Assembly (NCBI RefSeq): GCF_902859805.1
Contig: NZ_CADIKC010000009.1
Span: 1-64,000, forward strand
DNA from: Paraburkholderia sediminicola
Lineage (GTDB): Bacteria; Pseudomonadota; Gammaproteobacteria; Burkholderiales; Burkholderiaceae
DNA: 64,000 bases
Direction: 5' to 3'
The stretch's first letter is position 1. The number at the start of each line of letters is the position of its first letter. A program made the translations under genes and the position numbers. Below, piece after piece: positions 6,762 to 15,063 of the stretch. Below the pieces are notes generated by a model. The model saw nothing but the letters and a program-made list of their open reading frames with translations, made no database searches and was not told the DNA's origin.

Positions 6762-9421
6762 GCGATTCTTTTTTCTTCCGCCGTGCGTGGATGGCGCGCG
6801 CTTCTTTGGCGGCTCCGGCCTCTGGCTCAACGGTGGCGTCTGCTGCCGCTTCCGCGTGCGCTGCAACGACGGGTTCGACGACAGCTTCAACGGCAACTTT
6901 GACTACGGCTTCGATTGCGGCTTCTGCATTTACGTTGCGTGGCGTCACTGCTGCAATGGTGGCCGGCGCGTTGTGCTTGAGCAGCGCCGTGGCGTTTGCG
7001 CAGAGCGCAGCAGCGACCTCATCCGAACACAATGCGCTGCCGTTGAGCGGCGCCGCCTACCGAGTGGCCCAGGACGCGTATGCCGCCTATGGGCGCGGCG
7101 ACTACACTGGCGCGATCACGCGGGCACGCGAGGCGATTCGCCAGCGCCCCGATGTCGTGTCGTTGCGCGTCCTGCTCGCCAACTCGCTCGCTGCGCTTCG
7201 CCGTTATAACGAAGCAAGCCGTTCGCTCGGCGATGCGATCGCGCAGATCGGCCGCGATCCGGCGCTGGTTTCGCGGCGCAAGCAGATCGACGCGCTGAAC
7301 GTGTCGACCCGCGCGGCCTCACGCGCCGGCCGTCAGCAACCGGGCGACCCGAACGCGCTGACCGGTGCTGCATTGACGGCCGCACAGCAGGCCTACAAAG
7401 CGTACGCAGCGAAGGATTTCTCGGGCACCGTCAGGTATGCGAACGAGGCAATCGCGCTGCGTCCCGAGCTGCTGCGCCTGCGCTTGCTGCTGATCGACGC
7501 GGCGAGCGCGGCCGGTCAGGACACCGATGCGTGGAACGCCGATCTCGATGCAACCGAACGTTTCGGCGACAACGACGAACTGCGCGTGAGGCGCAGCTTC
7601 ATCGGCAGCCGTCTGGCGCCGAAGTCGTCGGGTGCGTCGTTCGCGGCGCGCAAGAAGGGCGACTACGTGGAAGCCGCCGCGCTCGCGCGCGAGGCGGTCG
7701 CCTATGCGCCGGATCTGGTTGGCTACCGCATTCAACTGATCGACACGCTGTTCGCCGCGAACGATCTGCCCGGTGTGCAAGCGGCGGCGAGTGCGGCCAT
7801 TGCCGCCGACGATACGGAAATCATGCCGCTCACGCTGCGTGGCTACACGCTGGCCGCGCAGGGCAAAACGGCAGAAGCCGAGGCGGACTTCGCCAAGGCG
7901 CTGCACGCCAACGACGCGACCCAGCGCAACCAGCGCGTGGCGCGCGTGATCATTGCCGATGTGTGGATCGCGGAAGGACAGCCGCAGCGCGCACTCGATC
8001 TGCTCGCGCCGCTGAAGATGAATCGCGATGACACCGATCCGCCGATCGCTCTGCGCCGATATCAGGCGAGACAGTTGTTGGCGCATGCATCGAGCGCTTC
8101 GAACGCAACCAGCGCAGCGACCGTCCCAACGGCCTCATTCGATCCGGCCCGGCGCCCGGTCATCGACTGCGTCGTCGATCAGTTCGGCGCAAGCTGCGAT
8201 GTCTACGCCGCGGATCCCGGTTTCACCGCGGCGCGCGCCACGGCTACCGCCGCAGCCGCAAACGACAAAACCGGTGCGGTCGGCTATGCACGCGAAGCGG
8301 TCAAGGCAGCTCCGGACGACCCGCAGCACCGTGTGGACCTGATCAACGCACTGAGCACGGCCGGCGACGATGCCGCCGCAACGCGCGAAGCGCAAAAGAT
8401 GATCGATGCCGGCATGCTCGACGCCATGCCCGACATGACAGCCGCGTATATCGCGCAACGCGCCGGTAACAACAAGGTCGCGTACCAGCGCTTCAGCATG
8501 GCCGACAAGGCCGGCACCATGCCGGCCAGCGCCGCAGCCGACGCGGGCTATGCGGCGGTCCAGGCGCACCGCAATCGCGAAGCCGCCCAGTACTTCGAGC
8601 GCGCGATCGACGCGAGCGCTACGCCAACGGACGACACGCCGCCCGCCACACCGGCGCAACTGAACGAGATGCGCAGCGCGCACGCCGAGGCCACACGCAA
8701 CTGGGGCTTCGACGCTTCGCTCAACTATCGCGGCGCGGGCATGCAGCCGGGCTATGCGTCGTCGCCGACGCCGGGCACGTCGAACAACTGGCAGGCCGGC
8801 GTGGAAGCTTACTGGCGTCCGTTCGGCAGTCTCGGCGATCGCATGTTCGAACTCTACGCGCGCGGCTATGAAAGTTTCGGCGTGAAGAACGGCGGCGCGA
8901 GCGGCATCGATACCTTGCAGGCCACCGTCGGCGCGCGCGCCAAGCCGTTCTCGCAGATCGATGCGATCGTCGCTTTCGAACGGATCATTCCGATCGGCTC
9001 GCAGGTCAATCCCGACTGGCTCGCGCGGCTCGCGTATTCGGGTGGCTACGGGATCGAGCGCCGGGTGGACGTGCCGTCGTGGTGGACCGCGCAGGTCTAC
9101 GCTGAAACGGGCGCCTATCTGAACGCGGGATCGGTCTACGCGACTACCAATCTCGAACTGGGCCGCACCTTCCGCATGGATCGCTACAGCCCGAAGTGGA
9201 CCGTGTTCCCGTATGCCGTGATCGGCGCGGACTACGACTCGAGTGTCAACCACAGCATTCCGCTCGGCGCGGGCGTGGGGATTTCGACGCGTTACTGGTT
9301 CCGCGACAGCAAATATGACGCACCGCGCTCGTATGTCGATCTGTCGGTGCAGTACCGCCTGAAGATCACGGGTGACGAACGCGCGCGCGGCGTGTTCTTC
9401 GGCGCGATCTACTCGTATTGA
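6758..9421 (+). CDS. nfrA: NfrA-type outer-membrane TPR/beta-barrel protein
   Basis: This 887-residue protein is probably the export porin of the glycan made by NfrB. Residues about 95-620 are alpha-helical TPR-like repeats, and residues about 655-887 match the NfrA C-terminal domain, ending in the aromatic YSY typical of outer-membrane barrels. The first about 58 residues are an Ala/Ser/Thr-rich extension encoded by imperfect acggcttcg-type repeats and precede a normal signal sequence at about 60-82 (cleavage near AFAQ). The ATG at 6758 overlaps the nfrB stop, which favours it. A TTG at 6935 would give a perfect signal peptide but has no ribosome site. In E. coli, NfrA is the outer-membrane receptor for phage N4, so surface glycan export and phage adsorption are both plausible here. 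Confidence 0.88.
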   Translation: MSDSFFFRRAWMARASLAAPASGSTVASAAASACAATTGSTTASTATLTTASIAASAFTLRGVTAAMVAGALCLSSAVAFAQSAAATSSEHNALPLSGAAYRVAQDAYAAYGRGDYTGAITRAREAIRQRPDVVSLRVLLANSLAALRRYNEASRSLGDAIAQIGRDPALVSRRKQIDALNVSTRAASRAGRQQPGDPNALTGAALTAAQQAYKAYAAKDFSGTVRYANEAIALRPELLRLRLLLIDAASAAGQDTDAWNADLDATERFGDNDELRVRRSFIGSRLAPKSSGASFAARKKGDYVEAAALAREAVAYAPDLVGYRIQLIDTLFAANDLPGVQAAASAAIAADDTEIMPLTLRGYTLAAQGKTAEAEADFAKALHANDATQRNQRVARVIIADVWIAEGQPQRALDLLAPLKMNRDDTDPPIALRRYQARQLLAHASSASNATSAATVPTASFDPARRPVIDCVVDQFGASCDVYAADPGFTAARATATAAAANDKTGAVGYAREAVKAAPDDPQHRVDLINALSTAGDDAAATREAQKMIDAGMLDAMPDMTAAYIAQRAGNNKVAYQRFSMADKAGTMPASAAADAGYAAVQAHRNREAAQYFERAIDASATPTDDTPPATPAQLNEMRSAHAEATRNWGFDASLNYRGAGMQPGYASSPTPGTSNNWQAGVEAYWRPFGSLGDRMFELYARGYESFGVKNGGASGIDTLQATVGARAKPFSQIDAIVAFERIIPIGSQVNPDWLARLAYSGGYGIERRVDVPSWWTAQVYAETGAYLNAGSVYATTNLELGRTFRMDRYSPKWTVFPYAVIGADYDSSVNHSIPLGAGVGISTRYWFRDSKYDAPRSYVDLSVQYRLKITGDERARGVFFGAIYSY

Positions 9422-9436
9422 CTCCGGATCAATCAA

Positions 9437-10186
9437 ATGAAAAGAAACCGCTTGGGTAAATCGAAGGTGGCAACGGCAACGGTAATGACAGCGGCAGCGG
9501 CAGTGACCACAGCTGCGCTGCTGTCGGCCGGTGTGGCGCGCGCGGCTGCTGACGATGTCGCGAGTCTGTATGGGCCGCAGCCGCCCGCCAATGCGTCGTA
9601 TCTGCGCGTGCTGAACGCATCGTCACAGGCAGTGCACGTCGCGCTTGCCGGCAGCGAAGCGCCGCAGACGCTCGCGCCGGGCGCGGTCACGCGCTTTAGC
9701 GTGCTGACGCAAGGCACGCCGGCTCGCGTCACGGTCGATGGCAAGGGTGTGGAGGATGCCGCCGGTTCGGGCAATGCGACGGCAAATACAACGGCTCGCG
9801 CAGGCGACGCTGTCACCGTCGCGCTGCGTCATGACGTGAAGGGATGGCATGCAACGCGGATCGTCGGCCGCTATGAGCGCGTCGACGGATTGAAGGCAAC
9901 CTTGCGCGCGTTCAATTTCGCGCCCGGTTGCAGCGCGAAGATCGGCGTGGACGGCAACGGTCCGACGGTGTTTGCGCAAGTGGCCGCGGGTGCGCAGGAT
10001 ACGCGCGCCATTAATCCGGTCAGCGCGAAGCTGGTGGGACAGTGCGGCGCTGTGGCGAGCGCGGCGCTGCCGTTGCCGGCACTTGCTGCCGGCGATAGTT
10101 ACAGCCTGTTTGTTACCGGAGATGCGGCAAAGCCGGTGTTAAGCGGCACGCGCGATGCGCTCGCGTGGCCGCCGGCCGCTAATTGA
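9437..10186 (+). CDS. AlgF-like periplasmic protein
   Basis: This 249-residue exported protein has a signal peptide (about 1-36, cut near ARA) and resembles the alginate O-acetylation factor AlgF: YLRVLNAS near residue 55, then an immunoglobulin-like beta-rich body with LAPGAVTRFSVL. In alginate producers, AlgF works in the periplasm with AlgI, AlgJ and AlgX to pass acetyl groups to the polymer. It lies 15 bases after nfrA and before two SGNH genes, so it likely belongs to the glycan-modifying module. Its signal region is encoded by gcaacg/gcagcg-like repeats. The similarity is moderate, so the exact family is less certain than the context. Confidence 0.7.
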   Translation: MKRNRLGKSKVATATVMTAAAAVTTAALLSAGVARAAADDVASLYGPQPPANASYLRVLNASSQAVHVALAGSEAPQTLAPGAVTRFSVLTQGTPARVTVDGKGVEDAAGSGNATANTTARAGDAVTVALRHDVKGWHATRIVGRYERVDGLKATLRAFNFAPGCSAKIGVDGNGPTVFAQVAAGAQDTRAINPVSAKLVGQCGAVASAALPLPALAAGDSYSLFVTGDAAKPVLSGTRDALAWPPAAN

Positions 10187-10206
10187 ACGGCACGCGTTGG
10201 CGAAAC

Positions 10207-10253
10207 GAAATAGCAGCAAGAAGTAGCAACAAGAAATAGCAGCAAGAAGTAGC
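10207..10253 (+). repeat. Perfect 21-bp direct repeat between two operon genes
   Basis: gaaatagcagcaagaagtag plus c occurs at 10207-10227 and again at 10233-10253, separated by five bases. It lies in the only sizeable gap (10187-10354) within the nfr/acylation block. It may be slippage-prone spacer or a binding site. Confidence 0.7.
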
Positions 10254-10354
10254 GGGAACACCAACAGAAGGCCGCAACGCGGGCCGCGCTTCAGCGCGCG
10301 CCGTCGACGTTGTGCCACATGAGAGATGCTTCAAATCAGTCCGGGGAACACGAC

Positions 10355-11383
10355 ATGACCGACTCCTGCCGTTCGCTCTTCCAACCGCCCATCCAGGCCG
10401 GGCCACTCAACAACACGCGTCGCCGCCTGCTGCTCGCCCTGGCCGCGGCGCCGCTCGGCGGCGCGCTATCACTGCTGCCGCGCCGCGCGTTTGCCGCGGC
10501 GTCGACCAGTGTGATCGAGGGCCGCAATCTATGGCTGTATCCCGGATGGGAAAGTCTCACCGATGACGCAACGCCCGCGTGTCTGAAAGCCGTCGATCTG
10601 ATTCATCAGGCGACGGACCAGCTGGCGGCGCGCGGCATCCGTAGCGTGATCGTGATCGCGCCGCTAAAAGCCCGTTCATGCCCGGAAAATTTGCCGGACG
10701 GCACTGCGATGTCCGCGGGTGTTGCGAGCCGCTACGCTGCGATCCGTACGCATGGCGCCTCGCTCGGCTTGCAGATAGTCGATGGCGACGGCGCGATCGC
10801 CGCGGTCGATGCTTCGCAGGAAAAGTACATTCGCGCCGATTATCACTGGAGCGGTCATTCCGCCGAAGCGGTCGCCGCGCGTGTCGCCAAACGCCTCACG
10901 GCGGCCGGTCCGCTGAAGGGCACGGCGGGCGCGGGCAGCCGGCTCGGCAAGTGGAACGAGGAAGTCCGTTATGGCGACCTCGCGGCTTTGCTGCCGCCGG
11001 AGCGCAAGAAAACGGTCGGCAAGGATCACTTCATCGTGCGCACGGTGGTGGCGTCGCCGGATCTCGTCGACGGCGGGCCGCCGGTTGTGCAGGTGGTCGG
11101 CAACAGCATGGTCCAGCCGTACCTTGGTTTTCCGCAGAAGCTTTCGAACGCGATCGATCGACCGGTCGGTTTGACGTGGACTTTCGGGGACACCGGTCCG
11201 TGGAAGACGCTCCTCAACTACGTCGAATCGCCGGCCTTCAAGGCGAATCCGCCGCAAGCGATCGTCTGGCAATTCAACGAAGGGCAGATGATGAATCTGC
11301 CGGGCGCGGCCGGGCAGTGGGACGCCGCTTCGGTCATGACTGACGATACCTTCCTCGCACGCCTCACCAAGGCTATCGCCTGA
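10355..11383 (+). CDS. AlgX/AlgJ-type SGNH O-acyltransferase, Tat-exported
   Basis: This 342-residue periplasmic protein probably transfers acyl groups onto the exopolysaccharide. A twin-arginine-like signal (NTRRRLLLALAAA) ends near AFAAA around residue 48. The AlgJ/AlgX hallmarks are present: DYHWSGHS with Asp162 and His164, and GNSM with Ser251, where the family usually has GDSF. The ATG at 10355 is chosen over 10310 because ggggaa precedes it and it yields a normal signal. Its stop overlaps the next start (TGATG), so it is translationally coupled to a second SGNH gene. Substitution of Asp by Asn before the catalytic serine is worth noting, since it may alter activity. Confidence 0.8.
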   Translation: MTDSCRSLFQPPIQAGPLNNTRRRLLLALAAAPLGGALSLLPRRAFAAASTSVIEGRNLWLYPGWESLTDDATPACLKAVDLIHQATDQLAARGIRSVIVIAPLKARSCPENLPDGTAMSAGVASRYAAIRTHGASLGLQIVDGDGAIAAVDASQEKYIRADYHWSGHSAEAVAARVAKRLTAAGPLKGTAGAGSRLGKWNEEVRYGDLAALLPPERKKTVGKDHFIVRTVVASPDLVDGGPPVVQVVGNSMVQPYLGFPQKLSNAIDRPVGLTWTFGDTGPWKTLLNYVESPAFKANPPQAIVWQFNEGQMMNLPGAAGQWDAASVMTDDTFLARLTKAIA

Positions 11384-12765
11384 TGAGCGAGTCAGTCGGA
11401 CGCACGCCGGCGCGCACGGTGGGTCGCACAGCGGCGGGCTCAGCGGGCAACGAGACCGGCGCGGCGCACGGTCACGCTGCTGCGGCGGCGCCAGGGCCGC
11501 TTGCTGAGCCGCTCGCGCGGGCGCATCGGCGCGTCGCGTGGCTGGTTGCGCTGTTGCTCGGCCTGGGTTGCGCGTGCGCGCTGATGTCGCTTGTCATGCA
11601 GTCGCGCGACGGCGCGTCGTTCGATGTGCATGGCTGGCGTGACGGCAGCCTCGGCCGCAGTCTCGACCGCGCGATCGACGTGCCGTATGCGCGGTCGCTG
11701 CATCGCTGGCAAGCGGCAGCGCGTTACCGGTTGTTCGGCGACCTCGGACATCAGGTACGCGAGGGCTGCCCCGGCTGGCTGTTCTACGCAGACGGTCTGC
11801 GCGCGCCGGTGCAACCGGGACATGATCCCGTTGAGCGCGCCGATGGCGGCGACGCGCTGACCGATGCGCGCATCGCCTCGTTGCATCGTTACGCGGATGC
11901 GCTACGCAGCGCCGGGATTCAACTGGTGGTCGTGACGGTGCCCGACAAAGCGCGTGTGGAGAGCGAAGCGCTGTGCGGGCTGCGTCAGGACGCGCGAATA
12001 ACGCAACGTCTGAATGTATGGAACCGCGCGTTGTCCGCGAGCAACGTCGCACACGTTGAATTGCTGCCGGCGTTGCAATCTGCACGTCCCGCGTTTTTCC
12101 GTACCGATGTGCATTGGAACGCGCGTGGTGCGCAAGCGGCTGCACAGATGGTCGGCGCTGCGGTGTTGCCCTTGCTCGGCAAACCTGGGGGTACCACATT
12201 CACGCACACGACGGCCCAACCCGCGCCGCGCATCGGGGATCTGCTTACGCTCGCCAATCTGAATGACGTGCCGGATGCGTGGCGCCCGGCGCCTGATGTC
12301 GTCGCTGCGGAAACGCTTCAGGCACAACGCACAGGCGGCCTGCTCGACGACGGTCCCGCCGCCGACGTGTTGCTTGCGGGCAGTTCGTTCTCGCGCCGCA
12401 GCGCGTTTGCCGAGCGCCTCGGCGAGCAGCTTGGCCGCGAAGTGTGGAACGTTAGCCTCGACGACGGCCAGTTCGATCGCGCGATGCAGGCGGTTTGGCG
12501 CGAGCGCGCCACATGGCCCAAGAGTGTGCGTGTGGTGATCTGGGAGATGTCGGAAGACGCGCTGTCGATGCCGGTTGATGTGGTGCCACCGTTAGGTGCT
12601 GTTCAGCGTGCAGTGAAAACTGATAACACCACGGTCGCTGCAGCTACGGCTACGGCTACGGCTACGGGTGCGGCCACGGCTACGAGTACGGCTACGGGTG
12701 CGGACACCAGGCCGGTCGTTGCCGCTCCGTCCGGCACCGCTCTCGCACCTGTCAGGCAGGACTGA
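11383..12765 (+). CDS. AlgJ-type membrane-anchored SGNH acyltransferase
   Basis: This 460-residue protein has a cytoplasmic Gly/Ala-rich head, one membrane helix at about 48-70 and a periplasmic SGNH domain. Catalytic signatures are DVHWNARG with Asp242 and His244, and AGSSFS with Ser335 as the probable nucleophile. AlgJ-type proteins relay acyl groups from the MBOAT channel to the polymer. It is coupled to the previous SGNH gene and ends five bases before the MBOAT gene. The last about 45 residues are an Ala/Thr tail encoded by gctacg repeats (12643-12702) and lie outside the domain. Having two SGNH proteins with one MBOAT mirrors AlgX plus AlgJ in alginate systems. Confidence 0.8.
   Translation: MSESVGRTPARTVGRTAAGSAGNETGAAHGHAAAAAPGPLAEPLARAHRRVAWLVALLLGLGCACALMSLVMQSRDGASFDVHGWRDGSLGRSLDRAIDVPYARSLHRWQAAARYRLFGDLGHQVREGCPGWLFYADGLRAPVQPGHDPVERADGGDALTDARIASLHRYADALRSAGIQLVVVTVPDKARVESEALCGLRQDARITQRLNVWNRALSASNVAHVELLPALQSARPAFFRTDVHWNARGAQAAAQMVGAAVLPLLGKPGGTTFTHTTAQPAPRIGDLLTLANLNDVPDAWRPAPDVVAAETLQAQRTGGLLDDGPAADVLLAGSSFSRRSAFAERLGEQLGREVWNVSLDDGQFDRAMQAVWRERATWPKSVRVVIWEMSEDALSMPVDVVPPLGAVQRAVKTDNTTVAAATATATATGAATATSTATGADTRPVVAAPSGTALAPVRQD
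12643..12702 (+). repeat. (gctacg)n repeat in the tail of the AlgJ-like gene
   Basis: Four perfect gctacg units (12643-12666) are followed by degenerate ones (gccacg, gagtacg, ggtgcg). Units are six bases, so gain or loss lengthens the Ala-Thr tail without a frameshift. Confidence 0.8.
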
Positions 12766-12770
12766 CCCCG

Positions 12771-14786
12771 ATGCTATTCAATTCATTCATCTTCCTCACG
12801 CTGTTCTTGCCGCCGGCGCTGGCCGGCTACTACCTGCTTGGCCAGCGCATGCCACGCGCCGCGGCGGCGTGGCTCTGCGGTGCGTCGATCGTGTTCTACG
12901 GCTGGTGGAATCCGGCGTTTGTCGCCTTGCTGGTGGGGTCGATCGCGTTCAACTACGTGATGAGCTGTGCGATAGTCGCGGCGCCCGCACAGTCGGCTCG
13001 CCGCCGCTGGTTGCTCGGCCTCGCGATCGCCGCCGACCTCGCACTGCTGGTGCGCTACAAATATCTGGCGACGCTGCTAACCACACTCGTGCACGCAAGC
13101 GGCATCGCGCCGGCCGACTGGCTCGCGCACGGCATGCAGGATGTGATCCTTCCGCTCGGCGTGTCGTTTTTCACCTTCACGCAGATCGGCTATCTGCTCG
13201 ATTGCAACGCGGGCATCGTCAAGGAGCGCGACCCGCTCGGCTACGTGCAGTTCGTCACGTTCTTTCCGCATCTGATCGCCGGGCCGATCCTGCATCACAA
13301 GGAAATGATGACGCAGTTCGCGCAGCCGGCCACGTATAAGCTGCGCGCGGAAAACCTGTCGATCGGTGCGTTCGTCTTCACGATCGGCCTCGCGAAGAAG
13401 TTGCTGTTTGCCGACACCATTGCACCGTTCGCCGACGCGGGTTTCGCCGCGCCGCACGAGTTGCAGTGGCTGGCTGCGTGGGGCACCTGCCTTGCTTACG
13501 CGCTGCAGCTTTACTTCGATTTCTCCGGCTATTCGGACATGGCCGTGGGCCTCGCGAAGATGTTCGGCGTGCGTTTCCCGCTGAATTTCAATTCGCCGTT
13601 CAAGGCGGCCAGCATCATCGACTTCTGGCAGCGCTGGCATATGACGCTCACGCGCTATCTCACGGCTTACCTGTACTACCCGCTGGCGATGCGGATCAAC
13701 CGCAGCCGTGCGTTGCGTGGCCTGCCGATCGGGCGCCTCGCGCAACGCTCGACAAGCGGCTTTCTGTCGACGGTGGCTATGCCGACTTTCTACACGATGG
13801 CCTTGGCCGGCATCTGGCACGGCGCGGGTCTGCAGTATCTGATTTACGGCTTGCTGCACGCGTTGTATCTCACTGTGAATCACGCCTATCGGGCGTGGCG
13901 GGCGGCGGCCGCGCCGACAGTTGCGGCGAGTGTGACTGGGACAACTGCGGCGGGGGCGGCACGGGGCGCAGGGATGGCTGCTGGGCCGGCACGGGCGATC
14001 GGGAAAGCAGGAACAGTAGGGACAGCGGAGACGGTAGGGACGGTAGGGACAGCAGGGACAGCAGGGACAGCGGGAACAGCGGGAACAGCGGGAACAGCAG
14101 CGACAGCAGGAACAGCAGCTACAGCAGGAACAGCAGCGACAGCAGGAACAGCAGGAACAGCAGCGACAGCAGGAACAGCAGGGACAGCAGGGACAGCAGG
14201 GACAGCAGGGACAGCAGGAACAGCAGGAACAGCAGGAACAGCAGGAACAGCAGGAACAGCAGGAACAGCAGGAACAGCAGGAACAGCAGGAACAGCAGGA
14301 ACAGCAGGAACAGCAGGAACAGTCGCGGGACTCACATTGAGTTTCAAAGCACGCGTTCGCCATGCCGGCAACGTCCTGCTGACCTTCGTGGCGGCGCTGG
14401 TCGCGTTTGCGTTTTTCCGGGCACATGGCGTTGGCGATGCGCTCGCGTTATTGCAGGGCATGGCCGGTTTGCGCGGTATCGAAGCGCTCGACTGGCCAGC
14501 CTGGAGCACCGCGAATATGGGCCTTGGCGAGTGGCTGCATCTGGTCGCCGGCCGCTCGATGCTCGCGTTGCAGATCGTCGCGTTGCTGGCGATCGTCTGG
14601 TGCACGCCGAATTCACATCAATTGATGGGCCGCTTCTCGCCGGCGCTCGACCGCGCGGCAAAAGGCTTGCCCGCAGCGCTGACATGGCGGCCCTCGCTGC
14701 GCTGGACCGCCGCCATGCTCGGCGTGCTGGTGTTCTGCGTCGCGCAGTTGCATGGCGAAGTGCGTTTTCTCTATTTCCAGTTCTGA
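12771..14786 (+). CDS. AlgI-type MBOAT membrane acyltransferase with repeat insertion
   Basis: This 671-residue polytopic protein begins MLFNSFIFLTLFLPP, typical of AlgI/DltB relatives, which move an activated acyl group across the inner membrane. The conserved MBOAT region includes FFPHLIAGPILHH, LQLYFDFSGYSDMA and IWHGAGLQYL with His350, the expected catalytic histidine. Family members are usually about 470-520 residues. The excess here is an insertion of Gly-Thr-Ala triplets (about residues 413-517) in the loop between the catalytic histidine and the last helices. It sits between an SGNH gene and an acyl carrier protein gene, so the donor could be ACP-bound as in Dlt systems or acetyl-CoA-derived as in alginate systems. 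Confidence 0.88.
   Translation: MLFNSFIFLTLFLPPALAGYYLLGQRMPRAAAAWLCGASIVFYGWWNPAFVALLVGSIAFNYVMSCAIVAAPAQSARRRWLLGLAIAADLALLVRYKYLATLLTTLVHASGIAPADWLAHGMQDVILPLGVSFFTFTQIGYLLDCNAGIVKERDPLGYVQFVTFFPHLIAGPILHHKEMMTQFAQPATYKLRAENLSIGAFVFTIGLAKKLLFADTIAPFADAGFAAPHELQWLAAWGTCLAYALQLYFDFSGYSDMAVGLAKMFGVRFPLNFNSPFKAASIIDFWQRWHMTLTRYLTAYLYYPLAMRINRSRALRGLPIGRLAQRSTSGFLSTVAMPTFYTMALAGIWHGAGLQYLIYGLLHALYLTVNHAYRAWRAAAAPTVAASVTGTTAAGAARGAGMAAGPARAIGKAGTVGTAETVGTVGTAGTAGTAGTAGTAGTAATAGTAATAGTAATAGTAGTAATAGTAGTAGTAGTAGTAGTAGTAGTAGTAGTAGTAGTAGTAGTAGTAGTAGTVAGLTLSFKARVRHAGNVLLTFVAALVAFAFFRAHGVGDALALLQGMAGLRGIEALDWPAWSTANMGLGEWLHLVAGRSMLALQIVALLAIVWCTPNSHQLMGRFSPALDRAAKGLPAALTWRPSLRWTAAMLGVLVFCVAQLHGEVRFLYFQF
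14009..14321 (+). repeat. In-frame 9-bp minisatellite (ggaacagca) in the MBOAT gene
   Basis: A run of ggaacagca-type units (Gly-Thr-Ala) fills about 310 bases. Earlier units vary (gggacagca, gcgacagca, ggtagggacg); from 14217 there are 11 perfect copies, then ggaacagtc. The 9-base unit keeps the frame in any copy number. Other frames across it give artefactual Arg-Asn-Ser or Cys-Cys-Ser readings that should be ignored. Confidence 0.95.
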
Positions 14787-14819
14787 TTGCCGGAACGACG
14801 TTTGCGCAAGGAGCACACT

Positions 14820-15056
14820 ATGACTCAACATGAAACGCTGCACGCCGATGTGGCGGCACTGGTCGAATCCGTCGTACTGCGCCTCGTGCGCGATGATGAA
14901 TTGCTGCTCGAAACGGGGCTGGTCGATTCGGTGCTGGCCGTCGAAATCGTAATGGGCGTCGAAATGCAATTCGGCGTGCGGATTCCGCCAACCGAGATCG
15001 CCGAGCACCTTGCATCCGTGGATGCACTTTGCGCATTCATCGCCGCCAATCGCTAG
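14820..15056 (+). CDS. Acyl (peptidyl) carrier protein
   Basis: This 78-residue carrier protein carries an acyl or aminoacyl group as a thioester on phosphopantetheine. The attachment serine is Ser37 in ETGLVDSVLAVEI. The ATG at 14820 is set by a strong AAGGAG at 14808-14813. It is acidic and of normal length. Its position between an MBOAT and a DltA-like ligase repeats the DltA-DltB-DltC logic of Gram-positive D-alanylation. It therefore probably accepts the group activated by the next gene and presents it to the MBOAT. A role in fatty acid synthesis is unlikely in this context. Confidence 0.88.
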   Translation: MTQHETLHADVAALVESVVLRLVRDDELLLETGLVDSVLAVEIVMGVEMQFGVRIPPTEIAEHLASVDALCAFIAANR

Positions 15057-15063
15057 GCGCGTC

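Noticed and set aside
10179-10406. 75-residue minus-strand frame between the AlgF-like and AlgX-like genes
   Set aside because: It is driven by the 21-bp repeat and overlaps the start of the AlgX-like gene without a ribosome site.
13077-14426. Long minus-strand frame with Cys-Cys-Ser repeats, and plus-strand Arg-Asn-Ser frame
   Set aside because: Both are alternative readings of the 9-bp minisatellite in the MBOAT gene; the MBOAT frame has family motifs throughout.
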